NCBI GenBank assembly: GCA_006227875.1
Contig: SBFI01000259.1
Coordinates: forward strand, 1 to 5,112
DNA: 5,112 nucleotides
Direction of reading: 5' to 3'
Origin: Acidobacteriota bacterium
GTDB lineage: Bacteria > Acidobacteriota > Thermoanaerobaculia > Multivoradales > JAHEKO01
Of this stretch, positions 1-5,112 are shown piece by piece. Below the pieces are notes generated by a model. The model made no database searches. It saw only the letters and a list, made by a program, of their open reading frames with translations, and was not told where the DNA came from. Every line of letters starts with the position of its first letter. Within the stretch, counting starts at the first letter, position 1. The position numbers and the translations under genes are program-made.

Positions 1-1
1 G

Positions 2-256
2 CGTATCTCGCACACCCTCGACCCCCGCACCGGCTATCCCATCACCCACCGCCTTACCTCCGCCAGCGTCGTCACCGGCGAGTGTGTGCAAGCCGACGCC
101 TGGGCCACGGCTCTGCTGGTGCTGGGCCCCGACGGAGTCGAGCTCGCAGAGGAACTCGGCCTGGCGGCATTCTTTCTCGAGCGCAATCCGAACGGCGGCT
201 TCACCGAGCATCGGACTACCGCCTTCGACGGCTTGATGGACATCACCGCAGACTAG
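2..256 (+). CDS. apbE: FAD:protein FMN transferase (ApbE family), C-terminal part; 5' end outside the window
   Basis: ApbE transfers FMN from FAD to a threonine of target proteins, including the NqrB and NqrC subunits of Na+-NQR, and acts on the periplasmic side. Only the last 84 residues are visible; family members are usually about 300-350 residues, so most of the gene lies to the left. The visible part starts with SHTLDPRTGYP (residues 3-13), the family's hallmark motif with its conserved His. It then has ADAWATAL (residues 31-38), where Asp32 and Thr36 keep the i/i+4 spacing of the known Mg2+ ligands. The frame ends at TAG 254-256. The following gene is nqrM, which marks this as the nqr-associated apbE copy. 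The family call is confident; the nqr-specific role is inferred from the neighbour. Confidence 0.93.
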   Translation, partial: RISHTLDPRTGYPITHRLTSASVVTGECVQADAWATALLVLGPDGVELAEELGLAAFFLERNPNGGFTEHRTTAFDGLMDITAD

Positions 257-294
257 GCTGCAAGGCTTGAGGGCTTGGTGTCCCCCACCCCGGT

Positions 295-313
295 GCCAAC
301 CGGTGAGGTTGGC
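295..313. repeat. 7-bp hairpin at the left of the spacer
   Basis: GCCAACC (295-301) pairs perfectly with GGTTGGC (307-313) across the 5-base loop GGTGA, and a T-G wobble at 294/314 could extend it. It lies 38 bases after the apbE stop. No T-run follows, so it is not a typical intrinsic terminator. It could be part of the larger folded region or protect the 3' end of the apbE message. Confidence 0.55.
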
Positions 314-317
314 GGAC

Positions 318-344
318 CTGTGGATCACCACAGCGAGGTGGTGA
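318..344. repeat. Two overlapping, mutually exclusive hairpins
   Basis: One hairpin pairs CTGTGG (318-323) with CCACAG (328-333) over a 4-base loop. The other pairs TCACCAC (325-331) with GTGGTGA (338-344) over a 6-base loop. They share bases 325-333 and cannot form together. Both also compete with the outer part of the long stem 328-360/439-471. This could be a conformational switch, or simply chance pairing in GC-rich sequence. Confidence 0.45.
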
Positions 345-471
345 CGGTTCGGCGGTCTGCAAGCGGAGCGACTAGGCGCTGAGGCCCCGGGCCTCCGTAC
401 TCTCCGGACCGTAGCGCGTGCACGGTTGGAGCGAAGCGGCAGACCGCCGAATCGTTATCGCCGCGCCGTGG
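328..471 (+). repeat. Long imperfect inverted repeat; candidate structured RNA
   Basis: Bases 328-360 can pair with 439-471 over 33 consecutive positions: 27 Watson-Crick pairs, 4 G-T pairs and 2 mismatches (332/467 and 336/463). The innermost 13 positions (348-360 with 439-451) are perfect. Inside lie two further hairpins. GAGGCC 381-386 pairs with GGCCTC 390-395. The second spans 402-431 and has three paired segments: 402-405/428-431, 408-412/422-426 and 414-415/420-421. The four G-T pairs are stable only in RNA read from the plus strand, since they become C-A mismatches on the other strand. This favours a plus-strand transcript, in the apbE-nqrM direction. It could be a cis-acting mRNA structure, an independent small RNA, or the remnant of a small palindromic mobile element. 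The repeat is directly visible; its function is unknown. Confidence 0.75.
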
Positions 472-564
472 CTGCCCGGGATCGGGACCGGAGGGGGCTC
501 ACCGGAGCGGAGCCATCTCCCGCGTAGCGGAGGGGCGCCCTCGGAGGTTCCGAGACCGGGCCAC
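468..564. repeat. Second cluster of hairpins before nqrM
   Basis: GTGG (468-471) plus CCCGG (475-479) can pair with CCGGGCCAC (556-564), leaving a 3-base bulge. They enclose three small hairpins: 496-500/510-514 (GGCTC with GAGCC), 517-532 (six pairs with one bulged C), and 540-545/549-554 (CTCGGA with TCCGAG over a 3-base loop). The outer stem competes with the end of the long repeat for bases 468-471. The last hairpin ends 30 bases before the nqrM ribosome binding site. Given the high GC content, part of this may be chance. Confidence 0.4.
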
Positions 565-594
565 CAAGGCCGCTCGTGCTGTTAGGATGAGACT

Positions 595-804
595 ATGGAG
601 CTCGTCCTGATCGCTTCGCTCTTTATCGGCGCCGCCATGCTGGCCATGGCGGTCGGAGTCGTGTTTGGCAACCGGTGTCTGCGTGGCTCCTGTGGTGGAC
701 CCGAAGTGCTGGGTCCGGATGGCAAGCCGCTGACCTGCGACGCCTGCCCCCATCGACCGTCTACAGATGCCGAGGCGAGCCCCTCCCCGCTTGCCGGCTC
801 CTGA
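595..804 (+). CDS. nqrM: Na+-NQR maturation protein NqrM (DUF539 family)
   Basis: NqrM is a small membrane-anchored maturation factor required to assemble Na+-NQR, thought to supply iron for the Cys4-Fe centre between NqrD and NqrE. This protein has 69 residues. It shows one hydrophobic N-terminal segment (about residues 3-24), then the family signature GxxFGxxCLRGSCGG (residues 21-35), then a CDACP motif. All four conserved cysteines are present at 28, 33, 48 and 51; the GSCGG cysteine at 33 matches the residue reported as essential in the Vibrio harveyi protein. The tail after residue 53 is low in complexity. The ATG start is supported by AGGA at 584-587, seven bases upstream. It follows apbE as in known nqr loci, but after an unusually long 338-base spacer. 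Its stop lies 10 bases from the stop of the convergent large gene. Confidence 0.9.
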   Translation: MELVLIASLFIGAAMLAMAVGVVFGNRCLRGSCGGPEVLGPDGKPLTCDACPHRPSTDAEASPSPLAGS

Positions 805-814
805 CCGGCCTCGA

Positions 815-3637
815 CTACCAAAGCCCACTGCCAACGGTCAAACCGGCAGACGCGATCTCGAGCTCGTCGGGCTCCTGGCACTCGACCGGCACCTGCTGCT
901 GCCAATCCCCAGGGAACCTGACCCTGACCTTCTGCTCCTCGGAGACCGGCAGACCGTTCGCGTTCAGCACCCGCATGAGCATGGTGTAGGCCGAATCCGT
1001 GGGTATCTCCGCGGGAAAGGTCAGGGGAATGTCGTAGTAGTAGCGAGCGGGCTGAACCATCGGTGTGATCCGCGCGATCGGATCTCCGGATGTGGTCAGG
1101 GTTATGTCGTCCCTGACGGTGTACTCCTGAGTCACCGGCCGCTCTCCCCTGACCCAGAAGAAGTCGTTGCCGTCTGTGTCGGCCATGTTCTCCGCGTCGA
1201 AGACCTCGGCCTTACCCATGCTCGCCATAAACACCTCTTGGCGGCGGTCGGCCAGCTTTCTCTCGCGACGCCAATCGATGCGCAGAACCATCTCCGGGTC
1301 GAAGACGACATCGCTGAGCAGACGAATCTTCCAGCAGGGCTCTTCGGCCGGCTCCTCCACGGCGTCCCAGCCACTGACATTCAACATCACCTGACCACCC
1401 CGCAGCCGGGGCTGCGCGTTGCGGATGGTCTCGGCATTCCTGACCAGATCCCCCGCTCGTGGCAGGTGGTAGCCGTGGACGATCCCGTTGGAGCGCCCCA
1501 CCGGCCGCACCATGTCTCCCGTCTGAACCTCGAAGTCATAGCCCATTTCACCATTCTCTATCCCACCGGCAAACCGCACCATCAATGCCTGCGACAGCAG
1601 AACGTCGGTGGTGGCCGAGTAGCTCCTCACCAGACACCCGAGACAATCCCGCTCCTCGGCCAAGACCTTCTGCAGCCTTTGGAATCTCCTCACCGACTTC
1701 CTTGCCAATCGGTAGAGTGTGGCGCTCGACAGTTGTTGGGGATCGAACTCGCGGCTCCTCTTGGCCGGCCTCTCGAACCCGCGGAGGTTGTCGTAATAGA
1801 GGCTCATGTGGCGGCCACCCGGTGCCCCGCTGCCCGACGAGGGCGCGCTTGACTTCCACCAGTACCGCTTCGACTCCGTGCTCCAGGCCTCCACATACTG
1901 GGGTCCCAGAAGCAACGCGGCCAGCTCGCGCCAGATGTCGTCTTCGGTGATCGAGCCCAGCCGCTCGATCTGCCGCGGTCCAAAACTGAGCGCCAACCGC
2001 ATGGAGAAGCCGACACTCCTATCATCATCCTCGAGCTGAAGCTCGCTCAGCACCGGTTGGTCTTCCTCGAGCCCCAGAATGAATTCGAGGTCCGACAGCC
2101 AGGCGATGATCTCGGGAGCCCTCGCGTATCTCGAGGCCAGACTGGAGTCGAATCTCACCACCAGCTTCTCGTCGTCGTAGGCCGGATCGTCCGCGAGTCC
2201 CTCCCGCCACTGGATATTGGATTGGCCGGTGATGACCGAGCTCGTCCTGAACTCTCGCTTCCGACCGATGACATTTTTGTACTCCTTGGTGCGAGCTCGG
2301 ACGACCTCTCGGAGTCTGGCGTCGGCGGCTTGAATTCGCCGGGTGCTGGCAATGTGGCTCAGGCGGTATCGATACCAGTCGAAGAATCTGACCCGCACGG
2401 ATCGATTGTGGCTCTTGCCCATACTGGTCTCCGCAACAAGAACCTCGACCTCGTCCTCGACCTCCTCGACCGAAAGCAGCTTGGGCCTGACCTGCAGCTT
2501 GCCGGTCTGCAAGATAAGCCGGCGGAAGGCCTCGACACCCGCCTCGGTCTTGAGGTCGAGCCGGAAGGTCTGGTCGGCAACCCGTTCGCGAAAATCGTTA
2601 CTGAGTGTCTCGAAGAAGGTATAACCGATCTTGATGATCCAAAGCCTGATTTCGGGGCGGAACTTCAGCGGAGTGATCTCGTTGCCATGGGCAAACCAGT
2701 CCCGGACTCGTACCAGCACCACGCTGTCGGTCTCCCGCTGCACGGTGGTCTCTCGAAGGACCCGGTGGAATCTCCGATAGCCCAACCGCAGACCCCATCT
2801 TTCGGCGCCGGCCGCCACCGGCACCAGCCCGGCGAAGGAGGTAAAGCTGAGCACGTCGCCAACCGCCAGAGTGGAGTCCTCGTCGGTGAAGAGACGGAGC
2901 TTTAGCGGAATCCCCGTCTGGCTGATGATCATCATCGGTTCGGCGTAGTCGTCCCAAAAGATCTTCGATTGCTCGGAAGCCGCGATCTTGTTGCCCACCG
3001 CCCCGGCCGCCGCGTCCACCACCGAGGCCAGCGAAGCCCAGGTCAGATAGGCGAGACCCCGCTGTCCCGTGATGTCGTGATCGACGGCAAACTCGGAGAG
3101 CTCGCTGCGCAAGGATGTAAAGACGGATCGCTGCTCCGGCTCTACGAACTCGGGGCTCGGGTTCATACTTCTCGCCATCGCCACGGCAAAGCCCCCCTCC
3201 AGCTGCGCAGCCACATCCAGAACATCTCCAACGTCCGGGAAGTACTTGTAGCCCAGCCGAAGTCGCGTTCGAGAGGCATCGATCGTCTGAAATAGGGAGT
3301 AGTCGCTGGGTTGCACCGTCTCACCCGGTGGGATCTCGCGGTGCGATTGCACCACCCGCCGGCGGAAGTAGTTGTCCCAGTCGACTTCGAGATTGCCGAT
3401 ATCGAAGCCGATCCCGAGACCCAGGTCACCCAGGTCACGAAACAGGTCGTCGTCGCGCTGGTACTCGAAGATGGCGTTTTGGAGCCGGCTCAGGATGCCG
3501 GTCTCCGCCGCGCCTCTGAAGTTGCCGATGACGAGCCACTGGGTGGGCTCACCCTCGACGTCCTCGGGAGATTGTTGGGCAACCACCGGTCCGAGGTGGC
3601 CGACCAGCACAACCAGACTCAGGATCAGAGCGCGCAT
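815..3637 (-). CDS. Large exported protein of unknown function (about 940 residues)
   Basis: I do not recognise a family. The N-terminus looks like a Sec signal peptide: Arg3, a hydrophobic core at residues 5-14, and a likely cut after VVA at about residue 20, before QQ. The mature protein probably works in the periplasm or at the outer membrane. Early stretches such as RLRLGYKYF and WGLRLGYRRF alternate as in beta strands. A hydrophobic helical stretch lies near 192-215, an acidic run VEEVEDEVEVLV near 390-405, a basic Arg-rich stretch near 423-463, and a Ser/Gly linker near 597-610. The C-terminal 150 residues look like beta sandwich. There are only four cysteines (665, 668, 768, 920); the first two form a CLGC motif. 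ATG at 3637 is preferred over GTG at 3640 because GGAG at 3646-3643 lies 5 bases from the ATG and only 2 from the GTG. An in-frame TAG lies 15 bases before the GTG. No frameshift is seen. The gene is monocistronic by context. Confidence 0.88.
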   Translation of the reverse strand: MRALILSLVVLVGHLGPVVAQQSPEDVEGEPTQWLVIGNFRGAAETGILSRLQNAIFEYQRDDDLFRDLGDLGLGIGFDIGNLEVDWDNYFRRRVVQSHREIPPGETVQPSDYSLFQTIDASRTRLRLGYKYFPDVGDVLDVAAQLEGGFAVAMARSMNPSPEFVEPEQRSVFTSLRSELSEFAVDHDITGQRGLAYLTWASLASVVDAAAGAVGNKIAASEQSKIFWDDYAEPMMIISQTGIPLKLRLFTDEDSTLAVGDVLSFTSFAGLVPVAAGAERWGLRLGYRRFHRVLRETTVQRETDSVVLVRVRDWFAHGNEITPLKFRPEIRLWIIKIGYTFFETLSNDFRERVADQTFRLDLKTEAGVEAFRRLILQTGKLQVRPKLLSVEEVEDEVEVLVAETSMGKSHNRSVRVRFFDWYRYRLSHIASTRRIQAADARLREVVRARTKEYKNVIGRKREFRTSSVITGQSNIQWREGLADDPAYDDEKLVVRFDSSLASRYARAPEIIAWLSDLEFILGLEEDQPVLSELQLEDDDRSVGFSMRLALSFGPRQIERLGSITEDDIWRELAALLLGPQYVEAWSTESKRYWWKSSAPSSGSGAPGGRHMSLYYDNLRGFERPAKRSREFDPQQLSSATLYRLARKSVRRFQRLQKVLAEERDCLGCLVRSYSATTDVLLSQALMVRFAGGIENGEMGYDFEVQTGDMVRPVGRSNGIVHGYHLPRAGDLVRNAETIRNAQPRLRGGQVMLNVSGWDAVEEPAEEPCWKIRLLSDVVFDPEMVLRIDWRRERKLADRRQEVFMASMGKAEVFDAENMADTDGNDFFWVRGERPVTQEYTVRDDITLTTSGDPIARITPMVQPARYYYDIPLTFPAEIPTDSAYTMLMRVLNANGLPVSEEQKVRVRFPGDWQQQVPVECQEPDELEIASAGLTVGSGLW

Positions 3638-3640
3638 CAC

Positions 3641-3646
3641 CTCTCC
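3641..3646 (-). promoter_or_regulatory. Ribosome binding site deciding the start of the large exported protein
   Basis: Read on the minus strand, GGAGAG directly precedes two tandem start codons, GTG (3640-3638) and ATG (3637-3635). The GGAG core leaves 5 bases to the ATG but only 2 to the GTG, so the ATG is the better start. The choice changes the protein by one residue. Confidence 0.6.
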
Positions 3647-3732
3647 AGCGCGATTCTACCGGCAGGGCCTCACCGCTCAGCATGACCCAATCCACTTGTC
3701 CTAGACTGTTCTCGAAGGTTGACCAACCAGCC

Positions 3733-3740
3733 AAAGGAGA
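3733..3740 (+). promoter_or_regulatory. Ribosome binding site fixing the start of the glutamine amidotransferase
   Basis: AAAGGAGA is a near-perfect Shine-Dalgarno sequence whose GGAG core ends 8 bases before ATG 3748. This supports the start that gives an N-terminal Met-Cys. The upstream in-frame ATG at 3682 lacks a comparable site and would bury the catalytic cysteine behind 22 extra residues. Confidence 0.85.
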
Positions 3741-3747
3741 AGACACC

Positions 3748-4575
3748 ATGTGCCGATGGCTCGCGTATTCCGGCGGACCTCTCTATCTCGAGGACCTGAT
3801 TTTCAAGCCGACCCATTCACTCATCGACCAGAGCCTCCATGCCCGAGCCGGCGAGACGACCACCAACGGCGATGGCTTTGGCATCGGGTGGTACGGGAGT
3901 CGCGAGGGGCCGGGCCTCTACAAGGACACCCAGCCGGCCTGGAACGATCGCAACCTCCAGGATCTGGCGGCACAGATCGAATCCTCCCTCTTTCTCGCCC
4001 ACATCCGCGCCGCCACCGGCACCGCCATCCAGCAGACAAACTGTCACCCTTTTCGCTTTGGCCGCTGGCTCTTTATGCACAACGGGTTGATACGCGACTT
4101 TCATCGGATCAAGCGGGAGCTGGCACTGGGTGTCGCCCCCGAGCTCTACAGTCTCATCGAGGGCACTACCGACTCGGAGATCATCTTCTATCTCGCCCTT
4201 ACCTTCGGGCTGGATGACGACGCTGTCGGCGCCATCGAGCGCACGGTCGGCTTCATCGAGAAGATCGCCCGCGAGAACGGGATCGAGCACCCGGTGCAGA
4301 TGAGTCTCGGTTTCAGTGACAGTGAGCGGCTCTACGCCATCCGCTACTCGACCCGCGGGCAATCACGGACGCTCTTCTACAGCAGAAGCGTCGAGTCGCT
4401 GCGTGAGCTCAATCCCGAGTTCGACCGGCTGTCGTCCGATGCCCGGGCCGTGGTCTCGGAGCCGCTCAACGATCTCAGCGAGTACTGGCATGCAGTCCCC
4501 GAGGCAACCGCTCTCGTTATCGAGCGGGGCGAGGTGGAGAAACGACAGTTCTCCCCCCGGCCGAACGGTAACTGA
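3748..4575 (+). CDS. Class II glutamine amidotransferase (YafJ/EgtC-like, GATase type 4)
   Basis: This is a cytoplasmic Ntn-hydrolase-fold enzyme of 275 residues expected to hydrolyse a glutamine or gamma-glutamyl amide, using an N-terminal cysteine freed by removal of Met1. The protein opens MCRWLAYSG, placing the nucleophile at Cys2. NGDGFGIGWYG is at residues 40-50, and AHIRAATGT at 84-92 carries the substrate-binding Arg87. NCHPF is at 98-102, MHNG at 110-113 carries the oxyanion-hole Asn112-Gly113, and TTDSE at 140-144 carries Asp142, which binds the glutamine amino group. The length is normal for stand-alone members. No synthase domain is attached, so the ammonia acceptor, if any, is unknown. 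EgtC of ergothioneine synthesis is a relative, but no egt gene is visible, so the name is not applied. The gene diverges from the large exported-protein gene across 110 bases and converges with the next gene. Confidence 0.92.
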   Translation: MCRWLAYSGGPLYLEDLIFKPTHSLIDQSLHARAGETTTNGDGFGIGWYGSREGPGLYKDTQPAWNDRNLQDLAAQIESSLFLAHIRAATGTAIQQTNCHPFRFGRWLFMHNGLIRDFHRIKRELALGVAPELYSLIEGTTDSEIIFYLALTFGLDDDAVGAIERTVGFIEKIARENGIEHPVQMSLGFSDSERLYAIRYSTRGQSRTLFYSRSVESLRELNPEFDRLSSDARAVVSEPLNDLSEYWHAVPEATALVIERGEVEKRQFSPRPNGN

Positions 4576-4593
4576 AGAGGATTGAGTCCGGGT

Positions 4594-5112
4594 TCAGGCA
4601 GACAGGTCGTCCGCCAGGCTGGCGTAGAGGGCGATCGCCGACAGACAGACCGAGACCGCAAACGGCCGGGTCACCTCGTCGCCCTGGTGCTGACCGAAAT
4701 TGCCGACCGACTGCAGGTGCTCGAGCAGCAGAGCGGTCGGCTTCGACACCCGGCGGGTGAGCCGACGCACGGTACGACCGCCGACCCCGGTGCCGGTGGC
4801 CAGCCGCAGGAGGTGGAGCTGCCGACCCCGCTCACCGGGAACCCGACCGTGACCGTCGTCGGGCACCCGCTGGATGCCGGCGCGCTCCCACTCTTCCATC
4901 CAGGAGGTCGGCAGGGTCACTCCGTCCTTGAGCTCGGCCTCCCAGACCAGCTCGAAGGCGCGATCTACGATACTGCGCATCCACACCAGAGCATGCCGGG
5001 GCTCGGGCTGGAGGTGCCGGATGGCCTGCTCGATATAGCCATGCAGCGCCTTGTCCGCCTCCGCTAGCTGGGACAACCGCATCTCCAGCAGCATGCGCAC
5101 GTTCTGCTCGAA
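4594..5112 (-). CDS. Hypothetical protein, C-terminal 172 residues; possibly a DUF4145-like HEPN-fold domain; 5' end outside the window
   Basis: The frame is open to the right edge, so the gene is cut there and its start is not visible; GTG 5100 and ATG 5094 are internal possibilities only. The visible part is mostly alpha-helical. A helix around residues 28-54 contains PRHALVWMRSIVDRAFELV, and near the end SVGNFGQHQGDE (135-146) is followed by a hydrophobic helix (about 149-166). This pairing of an Arg-containing helix with a later GNxxxH motif resembles DUF4145 domains, which have a HEPN fold and often occur in nuclease, toxin or defence-related proteins. That match is by eye and tentative. 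The middle (about 75-120) is Arg/Gly-rich and may be a loop. The stop lies 18 bases from the stop of the convergent amidotransferase gene. No other function can be assigned. Confidence 0.75.
   Translation of the reverse strand, partial: FEQNVRMLLEMRLSQLAEADKALHGYIEQAIRHLQPEPRHALVWMRSIVDRAFELVWEAELKDGVTLPTSWMEEWERAGIQRVPDDGHGRVPGERGRQLHLLRLATGTGVGGRTVRRLTRRVSKPTALLLEHLQSVGNFGQHQGDEVTRPFAVSVCLSAIALYASLADDLSA

Larger units (their letters stand above)
257..594. other. 338-base spacer between apbE and nqrM with no credible gene but extensive inverted repeats
   Basis: No reading frame here has a plausible start, ribosome binding site and protein-like composition. The spacer instead holds several hairpins: a 7-bp stem 295-301/307-313, two mutually exclusive stems around 318-344, a 33-position imperfect stem 328-360/439-471 with two hairpins inside it, and further hairpins between 496 and 554. 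No T-tract follows any of these stems, so none looks like a standard intrinsic terminator. I compared the region by eye with the conserved motifs of RNase P RNA, tmRNA, SRP RNA, 6S RNA and the cobalamin riboswitch and saw no match. No clear sigma-70 promoter was found for nqrM; the gene may be co-transcribed with apbE through this spacer. Confidence 0.7.

Noticed and set aside
328..471. Integron attC site, or RNase P, tmRNA or 6S RNA, as an explanation of the long palindrome
   Set aside because: No attC core (GTTRRRY) was seen at the arms, there is no integrase or cassette context, and the conserved motifs of these RNA families were not found by eye on either strand.
793..809. GCCGG/CCGGC hairpin at the nqrM stop as a two-way terminator
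   Set aside because: The stem is only 5 bp with a 7-base loop, sits over the stop codon, and has no T-tract on either strand.
767..1852. 361-residue plus-strand open frame opposite the large minus-strand gene
   Set aside because: It overlaps both nqrM and the large gene, has no ribosome binding site, and is rich in His, Arg and Pro as expected for a shadow frame. The minus-strand frame has a signal peptide, a ribosome binding site and a protein-like composition.
2057..2905. 282-residue plus-strand open frame
   Set aside because: It lies wholly inside the large minus-strand gene, as its antisense shadow. No start signal or recognisable domain supports it.
3653..3658. TAGAAT on the minus strand as a -10 box for the large gene
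   Set aside because: No -35 element lies at proper spacing, and transcription would start almost at the ribosome binding site.
3717..3728. Small dyad GGTTG-AC-CAACC between the divergent genes as an operator
   Set aside because: The arms are 5 bp only. It sits next to the ribosome binding site with no matching promoter, and such dyads are common by chance.
3817..4362. 181-residue minus-strand open frame
   Set aside because: It lies antisense within the amidotransferase, whose catalytic motifs are all intact. No start signal was seen.

Overview
The window is GC-rich bacterial chromosome with dense coding on both strands. No mobile element, CRISPR array, tRNA or rRNA was recognised. The best taxonomic clue is the left end. 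The C-terminal part of an ApbE-type flavin transferase is followed by a small NqrM-type protein, the usual pair of maturation genes found downstream of an nqrABCDEF operon for the Na+-translocating NADH:quinone oxidoreductase. NqrM is known mainly from gamma- and betaproteobacteria, so a GC-rich proteobacterium, perhaps a gammaproteobacterium, is the best guess. No genus can be named.

Layout: (1) bases 1-256, 3' end of apbE on +; (2) bases 257-594, a spacer of about 340 bases with no credible gene but striking secondary structure, centred on a 33-position imperfect inverted repeat at 328-471; (3) bases 595-804, nqrM on +; (4) bases 815-3637, one very large minus-strand gene for an exported protein of about 940 residues that matches no family I recognise, convergent with nqrM; (5) bases 3748-4575, a class II glutamine amidotransferase of the YafJ/EgtC-like type on +, divergent from the large gene; (6) bases 4594-5112, the 3' end of a minus-strand gene running off the right edge, with features suggestive of a DUF4145-like (HEPN-fold) C-terminus.

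Functional links: ApbE attaches FMN covalently to Na+-NQR subunits, and NqrM is thought to deliver iron for the Cys4-Fe centre between NqrD and NqrE, so these two genes work on the same respiratory complex. The remaining three genes alternate in strand (convergent, divergent, convergent). They therefore do not form an operon with the nqr genes or with each other, and nothing in the sequence ties them to Na+-NQR.

The most unusual items are the structured spacer inside an otherwise conserved apbE-nqrM pair, and the large unclassified secreted protein with only four cysteines, two of them in a CxxC. I see no convincing evidence of a new multi-gene system in this window.
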